NCBI GenBank assembly: GCA_038745535.1
Contig: JBCDLI010000023.1
Coordinates: 1-33,356, forward strand
Direction of reading: 5' to 3'
Length of the DNA: 33,356 nt
Source of the DNA: JBCDLI01 sp038745535
GTDB lineage: Bacteria; Pseudomonadota; Alphaproteobacteria; Rhizobiales; Rhizobiaceae
Positions within the stretch are counted from its first letter, which is position 1, and each line of letters starts with the position of its first letter. Below are positions 1 through 7,377 of the stretch, one piece after another. The position numbers and the translations under genes were made by a program. The notes beneath the pieces are model-generated. The model worked only from the letters and a program-made list of their open reading frames with translations. It was not told the DNA's origin and made no database searches.

Positions 1-76
1 CAGCGGTCGAAACTCCGCTCTCATGCTCCTTCAGCATCCCAATGATCTGTTCTTCTGTGAACCGTGATCGCTTCAT
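1..76 (-). CDS. IS3-family transposase OrfA, N-terminal part (cut by window edge)
   Basis: Read on the minus strand from an ATG at 76, the frame starts MKRSRFTEEQIIGMLKEHES and stays open to the window edge (25 codons). This is the typical N-terminus of the small helix-turn-helix protein OrfA of IS3-family elements, which binds the element ends and is made alone or fused to the catalytic OrfB by programmed frameshifting. A GGAG sequence lies about six bases before this ATG; an in-frame ATG at 88 is a less likely start. Only the first part of the gene is present, so whether the element is intact cannot be judged. Confidence 0.85.
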   Translation of the reverse strand, partial: MKRSRFTEEQIIGMLKEHESGVSTA

Positions 77-140
77 ATCCGTCTCCATTCTTCGAGACGA
101 ATTCTACCCAAATTTGGAGGAGTTTGTGGGGCTCAGGTCA
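1..140 (-). mobile_element. Left end of an IS3-family insertion sequence
   Basis: The OrfA start is preceded on the minus strand by about 60 bases that begin TGACCTGAGCCCC at position 140. A TGACCTG-type start matches, from memory, the terminal inverted repeats of several IS3-group elements. I therefore place the outer boundary at 140, with the element extending left out of the window. The other end and the target duplication cannot be seen, so the exact boundary is inferred. Confidence 0.65.
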
Positions 141-363
141 CAATCTGTGGACACCCTTCCATCCATTGCAGCGCAAACCGTGTCGAACCGCCAGACCTTT
201 GCGCAGCAAATGTCGAGAGGTTCGCAGGCGCGTCTGAGAACTTTGGGTACGTAAGCGCCAGACTTGTCTGTTGAAATGGGCGCAGCTAGCTGTCAAAGCG
301 CACAGCGCGTGACGAGAACACTCCTCTCGCCGCTTTTCGCTCTAACTGATATTTTTCAAAAAC
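141..363. other. Non-coding gap between the IS end and metH
   Basis: Between the inferred IS end and the metH stop codon there is no reading frame with recognisable coding character, no strong terminator and no RNA gene that I can see. A weak hairpin (CGAGA/TCTCG around 312-330) is present but has no T-run. The stretch may be the downstream flank of metH disrupted by the IS insertion. Confidence 0.4.
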
Positions 364-3102
364 TTACTCCGCAGCAATCACCGTCGGCATCGGCTGAGGA
401 ACGTAGTTGAGGATAGGGCCGAGCCAGCGCTCCACCTCATGCACGCTCATTTTCTTGCGCTCTGCATAGTCGATGACCTGATCGCGTTCGACCTTGGCCA
501 CGCCGAAATAGTAGCTTTCCGGATGCGAGAAATAGAGGCCGGAAACCGATGAGCCTGGCCACATCGCCATGCTCTCGGTAAGGCTCACGCCGGTGGTTGC
601 CTCAGCATCAAGCAGGTTGAAGAGTGTGATTTTCTCGGTGTGGTCTGGCTGTGCCGGATAGCCAGGTGCCGGGCGAATACCGGCATAGGGCTCGCCGATG
701 AGCTCGTCGGGCGAGTAGTGCTCGTCTTGCGCGTAGCCCCACAACTCTTTGCGGACTTTTTCATGCATGCGTTCGGCAAAGGCTTCAGCGATGCGGTCAG
801 CGAGCGCCTTGACCATGATTGAATTATAATCGTCGTTTTCGCGCTCAAAACGTCCCGAAATCGCAATCTCTTCCATGCCTGCGGTCACAACAAAGCCGCC
901 CAGATAGTCCGGCTTGCCGATACCCTGCGGTGCAACGAAATCCGATAATGCGAGGTTTGGTTTATCGCGGCGCTTTTGCAGCTGTTGGCGAAGGGTAAAG
1001 AAGGTTGCGAGTTCTTCGCTCCGATTTTCATCGGTGAAGAGACGCACGTCATCGCCGACTGCATTTGCGGGCCAGAAGCCGACGACCGCTTTGGGTGAAA
1101 ACCACTTTTCCGCGATGATCTTTTTCAGCATCGCTTGTGCATCATCAAAGAGCTGGCGTGCCGCTTCGCCCTGCTTTTCATCCTGTAGGATTTTGGGGTA
1201 GCGTCCCTTCAACTCCCAAGTGTTAAAGAACGGCGTCCAGTCGATGTATTCCGCGAGCTCTTCAAGGCTCCAATTGTCGAAAACCCGCGTGCCGAGGAAA
1301 GACGGTTTTGGGGGCGTGTAACCGGCCCAATCCACGCGATAGGCGTTTGATCGAGCTCGAGCGATTGGCAAACGCTGCTTTTCGCGCTCGGAACGCTCAT
1401 GGGCCTCGGTGACTTTCCGGTATTCGGCCTGCAATGTTTCCACATAGCCAGGCTTCACATCTTCTGACAACAGACTGCCGACCACGCCAACTGCCCGGCT
1501 TGCATCGGTCACATAGACCGCCTGACCGCGCTCGTATTGCGGGTGAATTTTCACCGCCGTGTGCACCCGGCTGGTGGTTGCTCCCCCGATTAACAGCGGT
1601 ATGTCGAAGCCTTCGCGCTCCATTTCCGCAGCCACGTGAACCATTTCATCAAGCGACGGCGTAATCAGGCCGGACAAGCCAATGATGTCGACATTTTCCG
1701 CCTTCGCGGTTTCGAGAATTGTCGTGGCTGGAACCATCACGCCAAGGTCGATAATCTCGTAATTATTACAGGCCAGAACCACGCCGACGATGTTTTTGCC
1801 AATGTCGTGAACATCGCCTGTCACGGTCGCCATCAGCACTTTGCCTGCTGACTGTCGGGCCTCTCCGCCGTTCTGGCGCTTTTCCTCTTCCATGTAGGGG
1901 AGCAGCACAGCCACGGCCTGTTTCATAACACGTGCTGACTTCACCACCTGCGGCAGGAACATCTTGCCGTCGCCAAAAAGGTCGCCGACCACGTTCATAC
2001 CCGCCATCAGCGGACCTTCTATCACGTGCAGTGGGCGCTCGGCAGCAGTGCGGGCCTCTTCTGTATCATCTTCGATGAACTCCGTGATGCCGTTGACGAG
2101 CGCATGTTCGAGGCGCTTTTCAATCGTCCATTCACGCCACGCGAGATCGCGGACCTTCTCTTCCTTGGCGCCACCCTTGAAGCGTTCGGCGATATCGAGC
2201 ATGCGTTCTGTTGCTGTACCACCGGCCTTTGGCACACGATTGAGAACCACGTCCTCACAGGCGTCACGCAGGTCCGGGTCAATCTGATCGTAAACCGCCA
2301 GCTGCCCCGCATTCACGATGCCCATGTCCATGCCGGCTTTGATGGCGTGATACAGGAAGACCGCGTGCATCGCTTCGCGAACCGCTTCATTGCCGCGGAA
2401 ACTAAATGACAGGTTGGACACACCGCCAGAGACGTGCGCGTGGGGCAGATTGGTTCGGATCCACCGGGTCGCTTCGATGAAGTCGACGCCGTAACTGTCA
2501 TGTTCTTCGATGCCGGTTGCGACGGCGAAGACGTTGGGATCAAAAATGATGTCTTCCGGCGGGAAGCCCATTTCCTCGACGAGAATACGATAGGCGCGGG
2601 CGCAAATTTCAGTCTTACGCTCAAAAGTGTCGGCCTGGCCGGTCTCGTCAAAGGCCATCACAACGACTGCGGCACCGTAGGCCATGACCAGTCCGGCATG
2701 GTGGCGGAAGGCTTCTTCGCCCTCTTTTAGGCTGATCGAATTGACGATTGGCTTGCCTTGCACACACTGCAGCCCGGCTTCGATCACCTCCCATTTGGAG
2801 GAGTCAATCATAATCGGAACGCGTGCGATATCCGGCTCGGATGCGACGAGGTTTAGGAACTCGATCATCGCTTGTTTGGAATCGATCAGCCCCTCATCCA
2901 TATTGATGTCGATGATCTGAGCGCCGTTCTCTACCTGATCGCGGGCGACTTCGAGAGCAGTGGCGTAATCGCGATTGACGATCAGCTTTCTAAAACGTGC
3001 ACTGCCCGTCACGTTTGTCCGCTCGCCGACATTCACAAATGGAATGTCAGTCGTCAGAACAAAGGGCTCCAGACCAGAGAGTCGCAGATAGGGCACGGTC
3101 AT
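364..3102 (-). CDS. metH: Methionine synthase (cobalamin-dependent), folate/B12/activation part
   Basis: This 912-residue protein is the C-terminal three quarters of MetH, which transfers a methyl group from 5-methyl-tetrahydrofolate through cobalamin to homocysteine. The pterin-binding domain comes first (VNVGERTNVTGSARF near residue 22; DINMDEGLIDS; MIDSSKWEVIEAG). A cap and B12-binding domain follow with the GDVHDIGKN motif, whose His432 would be the lower axial cobalt ligand. The SAM-binding reactivation domain is C-terminal (RPAPGYPAQPDH near the end). The homocysteine domain is missing here and is encoded by the gene just upstream. I chose the ATG at 3102 because it forms an ATGA overlap with the upstream stop and gives the family start; the open frame to 3180 has no family support. 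MetH of E. coli is one chain of about 1227 residues; split versions are known in some alphaproteobacteria. Confidence 0.95.
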   Translation of the reverse strand: MTVPYLRLSGLEPFVLTTDIPFVNVGERTNVTGSARFRKLIVNRDYATALEVARDQVENGAQIIDINMDEGLIDSKQAMIEFLNLVASEPDIARVPIMIDSSKWEVIEAGLQCVQGKPIVNSISLKEGEEAFRHHAGLVMAYGAAVVVMAFDETGQADTFERKTEICARAYRILVEEMGFPPEDIIFDPNVFAVATGIEEHDSYGVDFIEATRWIRTNLPHAHVSGGVSNLSFSFRGNEAVREAMHAVFLYHAIKAGMDMGIVNAGQLAVYDQIDPDLRDACEDVVLNRVPKAGGTATERMLDIAERFKGGAKEEKVRDLAWREWTIEKRLEHALVNGITEFIEDDTEEARTAAERPLHVIEGPLMAGMNVVGDLFGDGKMFLPQVVKSARVMKQAVAVLLPYMEEEKRQNGGEARQSAGKVLMATVTGDVHDIGKNIVGVVLACNNYEIIDLGVMVPATTILETAKAENVDIIGLSGLITPSLDEMVHVAAEMEREGFDIPLLIGGATTSRVHTAVKIHPQYERGQAVYVTDASRAVGVVGSLLSEDVKPGYVETLQAEYRKVTEAHERSEREKQRLPIARARSNAYRVDWAGYTPPKPSFLGTRVFDNWSLEELAEYIDWTPFFNTWELKGRYPKILQDEKQGEAARQLFDDAQAMLKKIIAEKWFSPKAVVGFWPANAVGDDVRLFTDENRSEELATFFTLRQQLQKRRDKPNLALSDFVAPQGIGKPDYLGGFVVTAGMEEIAISGRFERENDDYNSIMVKALADRIAEAFAERMHEKVRKELWGYAQDEHYSPDELIGEPYAGIRPAPGYPAQPDHTEKITLFNLLDAEATTGVSLTESMAMWPGSSVSGLYFSHPESYYFGVAKVERDQVIDYAERKKMSVHEVERWLGPILNYVPQPMPTVIAAE

Positions 3103-4175
3103 AAGGCGACCTTGCGTGGTTCGAAGGCACCCAAAGCATCCGCAATGGCTTGGATGTGATCCGGTGTCGTGCCGCAGCAACCTCCGACAACGTTCACGCT
3201 GCCATCCCGCGCGAAATCGGCAGCATTTTCGCCGGTCTGCTCCGGGGTCTCGTCATAGGCGCCGAAAGCGTTTGGCAGACCAGCATTTGGGTAGGCGCAG
3301 GTGAACGCGTTCGCGACGCTCGATATTTCAGCCATATGTGGACGCATCGCTGGGCCGCCAAGGGCGCAATTCAAGCCGACAGAAAATGGCCGGGCATGAG
3401 CGACTGAGTGCCAAAACGCCGTCGGTGTCTGACCAGAAAGCGTGCGTCCCGACGCGTCGGTAATTGTGCCGGAGATCATCAGAGGCATAACTTTGCCCGC
3501 GCGTGAAAACGCCTCAAATGCCGCGAAGATCGCCGCCTTAGCGTTGAGCGTATCAAAGATGGTTTCGATCAAGATCAGATCCGACCCGCCATCGATCAGA
3601 CCATCAATCTGTTGGCCATAGGCAAGGCGAAGATCATCAAAGGTCACAGCGCGATAACCCGGGTCGTTAACGTCCGGACTGATAGAAGCGGTGCGGTTTG
3701 TCGGTCCAACGGCACCGGCGACAAAGCGGGGCTTACCATCTTCTGCTTCGGCTCTGTCGGCTGCCCTTCGTGCAACAGCTGCACCGGCCTTGTTCAGGTC
3801 AAACACCGCCTTCTCCAGACCGTAGTCGGCCTGAGCGATCGTGGTTGATGAAAAGGTGTTTGTGCCAAGGATGTCGGCACCGGACTTTGCAAACTGGTAG
3901 TGGATGTCTTCAATCGCTTCGGGTTGCGTCAAAACCAGAAGATCGTTGTTCCCCTTTTGAGGATGATTGGTCTGAATTTTCGGTCCGCAACAACCGCTCC
4001 GGCACGTGCTTGCAATGAAGTCTTCCTCGGTCAAATCCAGCGCCTGGATCATCGTGCCCATCGCACCATCGAGGATCAAGATGCGCTCATGCGCCAGTTC
4101 GTAAAGCTGCTTGATCTTGGGTGTGTGGGCACTCTTCCCACTTAACACATCATGAATGTCGGTTCGAATGTTCAC
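3099..4175 (-). CDS. metH: Methionine synthase, homocysteine-binding (zinc) part
   Basis: This is the homocysteine S-methyltransferase domain of split MetH. It contains ILDGAMGTMIQ near the N-terminus and the three zinc-ligand cysteines: one in VGLNCALGG (about Cys270) and two in VVGGCCGTTP (about Cys333-334, numbered from the start used here). The stop codon overlaps the start of the next metH gene by four bases, so the two halves are probably made in equal amounts by translational coupling. The start is uncertain. The frame is open to a GTG at 4217, but that codon lies inside a palindrome that looks like promoter/operator DNA. I therefore use the GTG at 4175, although no start has a convincing ribosome-binding site. 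The two products should assemble into a complete enzyme that also needs cobalamin and a reactivation system. Confidence 0.9.
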   Translation of the reverse strand: MNIRTDIHDVLSGKSAHTPKIKQLYELAHERILILDGAMGTMIQALDLTEEDFIASTCRSGCCGPKIQTNHPQKGNNDLLVLTQPEAIEDIHYQFAKSGADILGTNTFSSTTIAQADYGLEKAVFDLNKAGAAVARRAADRAEAEDGKPRFVAGAVGPTNRTASISPDVNDPGYRAVTFDDLRLAYGQQIDGLIDGGSDLILIETIFDTLNAKAAIFAAFEAFSRAGKVMPLMISGTITDASGRTLSGQTPTAFWHSVAHARPFSVGLNCALGGPAMRPHMAEISSVANAFTCAYPNAGLPNAFGAYDETPEQTGENAADFARDGSVNVVGGCCGTTPDHIQAIADALGAFEPRKVAL

Positions 4176-4215
4176 AACAGTCTGTCCAGTGATGCTCGAG
4201 AGAGCGTTTCCGATC

Positions 4216-4235
4216 ACATAAAGATATGTTTATGT
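4216..4235 (-). promoter_or_regulatory. Near-perfect palindrome, probable operator/promoter of metH
   Basis: A 20-base near palindrome has 7-base arms (ACATAAA and TTTATGT on the minus strand) around a CATATC centre, with only one mismatched pair. On the minus strand a possible sigma-70 promoter overlaps it: TTGAGA, 16 bases, TATCTT. AT-rich palindromes of this kind precede methionine-cycle genes controlled by ArsR-type S-adenosylhomocysteine regulators (SahR) in proteobacteria, so SahR-like control is a reasonable inference. I have not matched it to a published matrix. Confidence 0.5.
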
Positions 4236-4289
4236 CAATATATCTCAAGGAACGCCCGACTTCTCAGACCCTTACGTGCTTTAGATAAT

Positions 4290-4313
4290 CACCTACCACG
4301 CGCGTGGTAGGTG
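4290..4313. repeat. Perfect 24-base palindrome between cobF and metH
   Basis: The half-site CACCTACCACGC is followed immediately by its exact reverse complement. In RNA it would form a very stable hairpin with a four-base CGCG loop, so it may terminate cobF transcription (minus strand). No T-run follows on either strand, so a protein-binding site is an equal possibility. Confidence 0.6.
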
Positions 4314-4357
4314 CGAAACCAAACCAATGTCACAGGGTGGACGCATTGATCGAAGCG

Positions 4358-5137
4358 TCAGTCGGCTTCACCATCATCTGGCTTGGTCAAGATGTAGGTA
4401 TCCATGATCCAGCCATGGTGATCGCGGGCTTGCTTGCGAACCTCCTCGATCTCGTCGCTGACATCGCAAAGCCTACCGGAGACCAGAATTTCATCAGCTG
4501 TACCCACATAGGCGCCCCAGTGGATCGTCACATCGCCATTGACGGATTTGTATGCGTTTCGCGAATCCAGCATCACCGTAACTGTTCCTGCATTTTCAGG
4601 AAACTCTCTGGCGAGCCTGCGCCCGGTCGTCACGATTGACGCATCTCCAATCCGGTTAATCGGAACTTTGTGGCGTGCCGCGAGCGCCTGAACGCTGCTG
4701 ATGCCCGGAATGACTTCATAATCGAATGCAACATCGCCTTTGTCCAAGATGGTCTCAAGAATGGTGAGTGTGCCGTCATAAAGCGACGGGTCTCCCCAAA
4801 CGAGAAAAGCGCCTGTTTCATGCTCACCAAGTTCGTCCCGTATTAGCGCGCTATACACATCCTCCACATCATCGCGCCAAGATCGTACGCCGTCAGCATA
4901 AACACGCGAAGTGTTGTTTCTGTCTGGCATATCGTAGTCGATCATGCGGGTTTTTGTGTTCTCCAAAAACCGCTCGCAGATATCGCGACGTATATCCGCA
5001 AGGCCAGACTTGCTGTCCCCCTTGTTGGGTATAAACAGTGCGTCGGATGCATTGAGCGCATTGATCGCTTGTACCGTCATATAGTCCGGGTTTCCCGCAC
5101 CGATACCGATGACACGAATTTGGCGGCAAGTTGTCAC
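4358..5137 (-). CDS. cobF: Precorrin-6A synthase (deacetylating)
   Basis: CobF is a SAM-dependent methyltransferase of the aerobic cobalamin pathway. It methylates C-1 of precorrin-5 with loss of the acyl group to give precorrin-6A. The tetrapyrrole-methylase fold is recognisable from IRVIGIGAGNPDYMTVQA at the N-terminus, LVWGDPSLYDGTL in the middle and YEVIPGISSVQALAAR in the SAM-binding region. Starting at the GTG at 5137 gives 259 residues, close to the usual CobF length. The frame is open back to a TTG at 5212, but those 25 residues do not look like the family and no good ribosome site is visible for either start. Its place next to metH, whose product needs cobalamin, fits a B12/methionine neighbourhood. 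No other cob genes are in the window. Confidence 0.9.
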   Translation of the reverse strand: MTTCRQIRVIGIGAGNPDYMTVQAINALNASDALFIPNKGDSKSGLADIRRDICERFLENTKTRMIDYDMPDRNNTSRVYADGVRSWRDDVEDVYSALIRDELGEHETGAFLVWGDPSLYDGTLTILETILDKGDVAFDYEVIPGISSVQALAARHKVPINRIGDASIVTTGRRLAREFPENAGTVTVMLDSRNAYKSVNGDVTIHWGAYVGTADEILVSGRLCDVSDEIEEVRKQARDHHGWIMDTYILTKPDDGEAD

Positions 5138-5249
5138 GATTTTAAAAATTCCAAGTTCGGCCCTGACCCCTAGATATGACTTTCGGCAAGTCCGGTCCAA
5201 CACGCAGCACAATTGAATTCGATACTGTCATTGAGTGCTCATCAACGTC

Positions 5250-5261
5250 GCTTAATTAAGC
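5250..5261. repeat. 12-base perfect palindrome before the DUF1045 gene
   Basis: The sequence GCTTAATTAAGC is its own reverse complement and ends eight bases before a candidate ATG at 5270, between divergent cobF and the DUF1045 gene. It could be a small operator; chance occurrence cannot be excluded. Confidence 0.3.
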
Positions 5262-5269
5262 ATGGCGAA

Positions 5270-5983
5270 ATGAATTCTCCGAATACGACAATCCCCATGC
5301 GATACGCAATTTACTTCACTCCACCTAACTCATCACACTTGACCAAAACCGCAGCGCGTTGGCTCGGTCGCGATGTGTGTAATCCAGCCGCGCTCTTTGA
5401 AACCCACCAGCACAGCGACCTCACCCAATCGCCGCGGCGCTACGGATTCCATGCGACGATGAAAGCGCCGTTTCGTCTGGCAGATGGCATGGAGGAGGGG
5501 TTCCTGATTTCAGAGTTCGAAAAATTCTGCGCCGGACAAAGCCCGGTTACGATCAGCAAGCTGGTGCTGACGCGGCTGGGCTCGTTTTTCGCGCTAATGC
5601 CCAACCAGACTGAACGGCCGCTTAATTCGCTTGCAGAGCAATGCGTCCGCCAGTTTGAGCCTCTTCGGGCGCCACTGTCTGACGAAGACTACAAGCGCCG
5701 GAAACCGGAAACACTGTCGCTTGCCGAACACGAGAACTTGGTGAAGTGGGGATACCCCTACATATTTTCTGAATTTCGCTTTCACATGACATTGACGGAT
5801 CGCGTGCCAGAAGCGCGGATTAGCGATGTAAAGGAAGACCTCGCAGCCCGATTTGCCGATGTCACCAACCGACCGCTGGAAATCAGTTCACTGTCTTTGT
5901 TTTGTGAACCGGAGCCGGGTGCGCCATTTGAAGTCCTAACCAGTCGCTCTCTTTCGGCGTCAGCTTTGACCCGGCTGAGTTAA
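5270..5983 (+). CDS. DUF1045 family protein, 2H phosphoesterase fold
   Basis: The protein (about 237 residues; 228 if started at the ATG at 5297, MRYAIYFTPP) matches the DUF1045 family, often labelled putative phosphonate metabolism protein. It carries the two His-x-Thr motifs of the 2H phosphoesterase superfamily: YGFHATMKAPF near residue 60 and FRFHMTLT near residue 170. In other genomes relatives sit in phosphonate (phn) operons and are thought to act on cyclic or ribose phosphate intermediates. Here no phn gene is near. The neighbours are divergent cobF and the mevalonate operon, so the substrate cannot be inferred from context. The start is uncertain: the frame is open from a TTG at 5213, and neither later ATG has a strong ribosome site. 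The family normally starts at the MRYAIYF position. Confidence 0.8.
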   Translation: MNSPNTTIPMRYAIYFTPPNSSHLTKTAARWLGRDVCNPAALFETHQHSDLTQSPRRYGFHATMKAPFRLADGMEEGFLISEFEKFCAGQSPVTISKLVLTRLGSFFALMPNQTERPLNSLAEQCVRQFEPLRAPLSDEDYKRRKPETLSLAEHENLVKWGYPYIFSEFRFHMTLTDRVPEARISDVKEDLAARFADVTNRPLEISSLSLFCEPEPGAPFEVLTSRSLSASALTRLS

Positions 5984-6209
5984 GGTTCTCGGCATCCGAG
6001 CCACACCTTATTCGCAAGAAGCCAGCAGCTTGCTTTTTTCACATCCAAAAGCTTGGCCTCTCACGCATTTGTGCTAGGGGCTCGCTGCTGCTGCTCTGCG
6101 CGGCAAAATGATCAGGTATTTCGCGGTTGCGTTCGGGCATTTGCGCCCCGACATCCGGGGGGAAGTCGGCTATGCCGCCAAACGATGCGAAAAAAGAATA
6201 GGGGCCCGA
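5984..6209 (+). other. Leader region of the mevalonate operon
   Basis: No gene is seen here. A weak hairpin (CTCGG/CCGAG, 5988-6000) directly follows the DUF1045 gene. CTTGGC followed by GTGCTAGGGG near 6053-6081 is a possible promoter of the kind seen in alphaproteobacteria, but it is only a weak match. The mvaA reading frame stays open back to 6108, without family support for that part. Confidence 0.3.
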
Positions 6210-7244
6210 GTGCAAACTGAGCCGTCATACTTCACACCCATGCCATCGCGCTGGGTCGGACCAATCCTTTTCAAAGGCAATGTGGTTGAAGGCGAGGTAA
6301 AAGCGCCGTTGGCAACCTATGAGACACCGCTATGGCCTTCGACGGCGCGCGGCGCTGGCGTCTCTCGCCATTCCGGCGGCATCAATGTGACGCTTGTTGA
6401 TGAGCGCATGACGCGGTCCATTGCAGTGCGCGCGCCTGATGCCGCTTGCGCCTTTGCCGCGTGGCAACGCATCGAAGCGCAGTTTGATAAGGTTGCCGAA
6501 ATCATCGGCACGACCAGCCGCTTTGCAAAATTGGTGAAGCTCAACCGTCAGATCGCTGGCAATCTGCTTTTTGTTCGCATTGAGTGTACCACCGGTGACG
6601 CATCAGGCCACAACATGGTGACCAAGGCGGCGGAAGCTGTTCTCAATTGGGTTCTGGAAGACAATCCGGCTCTCTCGTACGCGTCCATCTCCGGCAATCT
6701 CTGCACGGACAAAAAGACGTCTGCGGTGAACAGCCTTCTTGGTCGCGGAAAATACTGCGTTGCAGAAATCGAGATACCGGGAAAAATTCTGCGCCGTATG
6801 CTGCGAACGACACCTGAAAAGATGGTGGCGCTCAACATCGAGAAGAATTTCATCGGCGGCAACCTCGCCGGATCGCTTCGCACGGCCAATGCCCACTTTG
6901 CGAATATGCTTTTGGGCTTTTATCTCGCCACGGGTCAGGACGCTGCAAACATTGTGGAAGGCAGCCAAGGCATCGTTCATTGCGAGGCTCGCGGCGAAGA
7001 CCTCTATTTCTCCTGTACGCTGCCAAATCTGATCGTTGGAAGCGTTGGCTCGGGAAAAGGCAACGAGGTTGCTGAAGATGCCATGCGCCAGATGGGGTGT
7101 AAGGAAGACCGTCCCGAGGGCGACAATGCACGCAGGCTTGCAGGTATTTGCGCTGGTGTGGTGCTGTGTGGAGAGCTTTCGCTTCTCGCTGCCCAGACCA
7201 CGCCCGGTGAGCTGGTGCGCACGCATATGAGCATGGAGCGCTGA
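6210..7244 (+). CDS. mvaA: Hydroxymethylglutaryl-CoA reductase
   Basis: This enzyme reduces HMG-CoA to mevalonate, the committed step of the mevalonate pathway. The catalytic landmarks are all present: the Glu in PLATYETPLWPSTARGAG, the GDASGHNMVTKAAE cofactor loop, the Lys in CTDKKTSAVNSLLGRGK, the Asp in ATGQDAAN and the C-terminal His in PGELVRTHM. The protein is very like the Paracoccus zeaxanthinifaciens reductase as I remember it (about 340 residues). The GTG at 6210, preceded by GGGG about six bases away, gives 344 residues. The frame is open to an ATG at 6108, but the extra 34 residues do not look conserved; an ATG at 6240 is a shorter alternative. It is the first gene of the five-gene operon. 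After its stop comes a 133-base gap to mvaS, the only large gap in the operon. Confidence 0.95.
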   Translation: MQTEPSYFTPMPSRWVGPILFKGNVVEGEVKAPLATYETPLWPSTARGAGVSRHSGGINVTLVDERMTRSIAVRAPDAACAFAAWQRIEAQFDKVAEIIGTTSRFAKLVKLNRQIAGNLLFVRIECTTGDASGHNMVTKAAEAVLNWVLEDNPALSYASISGNLCTDKKTSAVNSLLGRGKYCVAEIEIPGKILRRMLRTTPEKMVALNIEKNFIGGNLAGSLRTANAHFANMLLGFYLATGQDAANIVEGSQGIVHCEARGEDLYFSCTLPNLIVGSVGSGKGNEVAEDAMRQMGCKEDRPEGDNARRLAGICAGVVLCGELSLLAAQTTPGELVRTHMSMER

Positions 7245-7247
7245 TCT

Positions 7248-7259
7248 GTGTCGCGACAC
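7248..7259. repeat. 12-base palindrome after mvaA
   Basis: GTGTCGCGACAC is a perfect palindrome starting four bases after the mvaA stop codon. It has no T-run and is too short to be a convincing terminator. It may be a weak hairpin that separates mvaA from the rest of the message. Confidence 0.3.
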
Positions 7260-7377
7260 CTTAGGTCGGGTTGAGACAGGCGCAAATTTCGTACAAGAGG
7301 CGATGAAGGGCGACGCGTTCAGGAACGTTTTTGATCGGACCGGAACCGGGCACGACGCTGAAAGGGACTAGACGTAT

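Noticed and set aside
42..254. 70-codon open frame on the plus strand
   Set aside because: It runs antisense through the IS OrfA start and across the IS boundary, has no ribosome site and no family resemblance.
3099..3102. MetH split as a frameshift error
   Set aside because: Both halves have complete domain motifs, and the stop/start overlap is a typical coupled junction; split MetH is known in the class.
3102..3180. N-terminal extension of the second metH gene
   Set aside because: It lies wholly in the upstream gene; the ATG at 3102 gives the family start and an ATGA overlap.
6603..7259. 218-codon minus-strand frame over mvaA
   Set aside because: It is a shadow of mvaA, which has all catalytic motifs on the plus strand.
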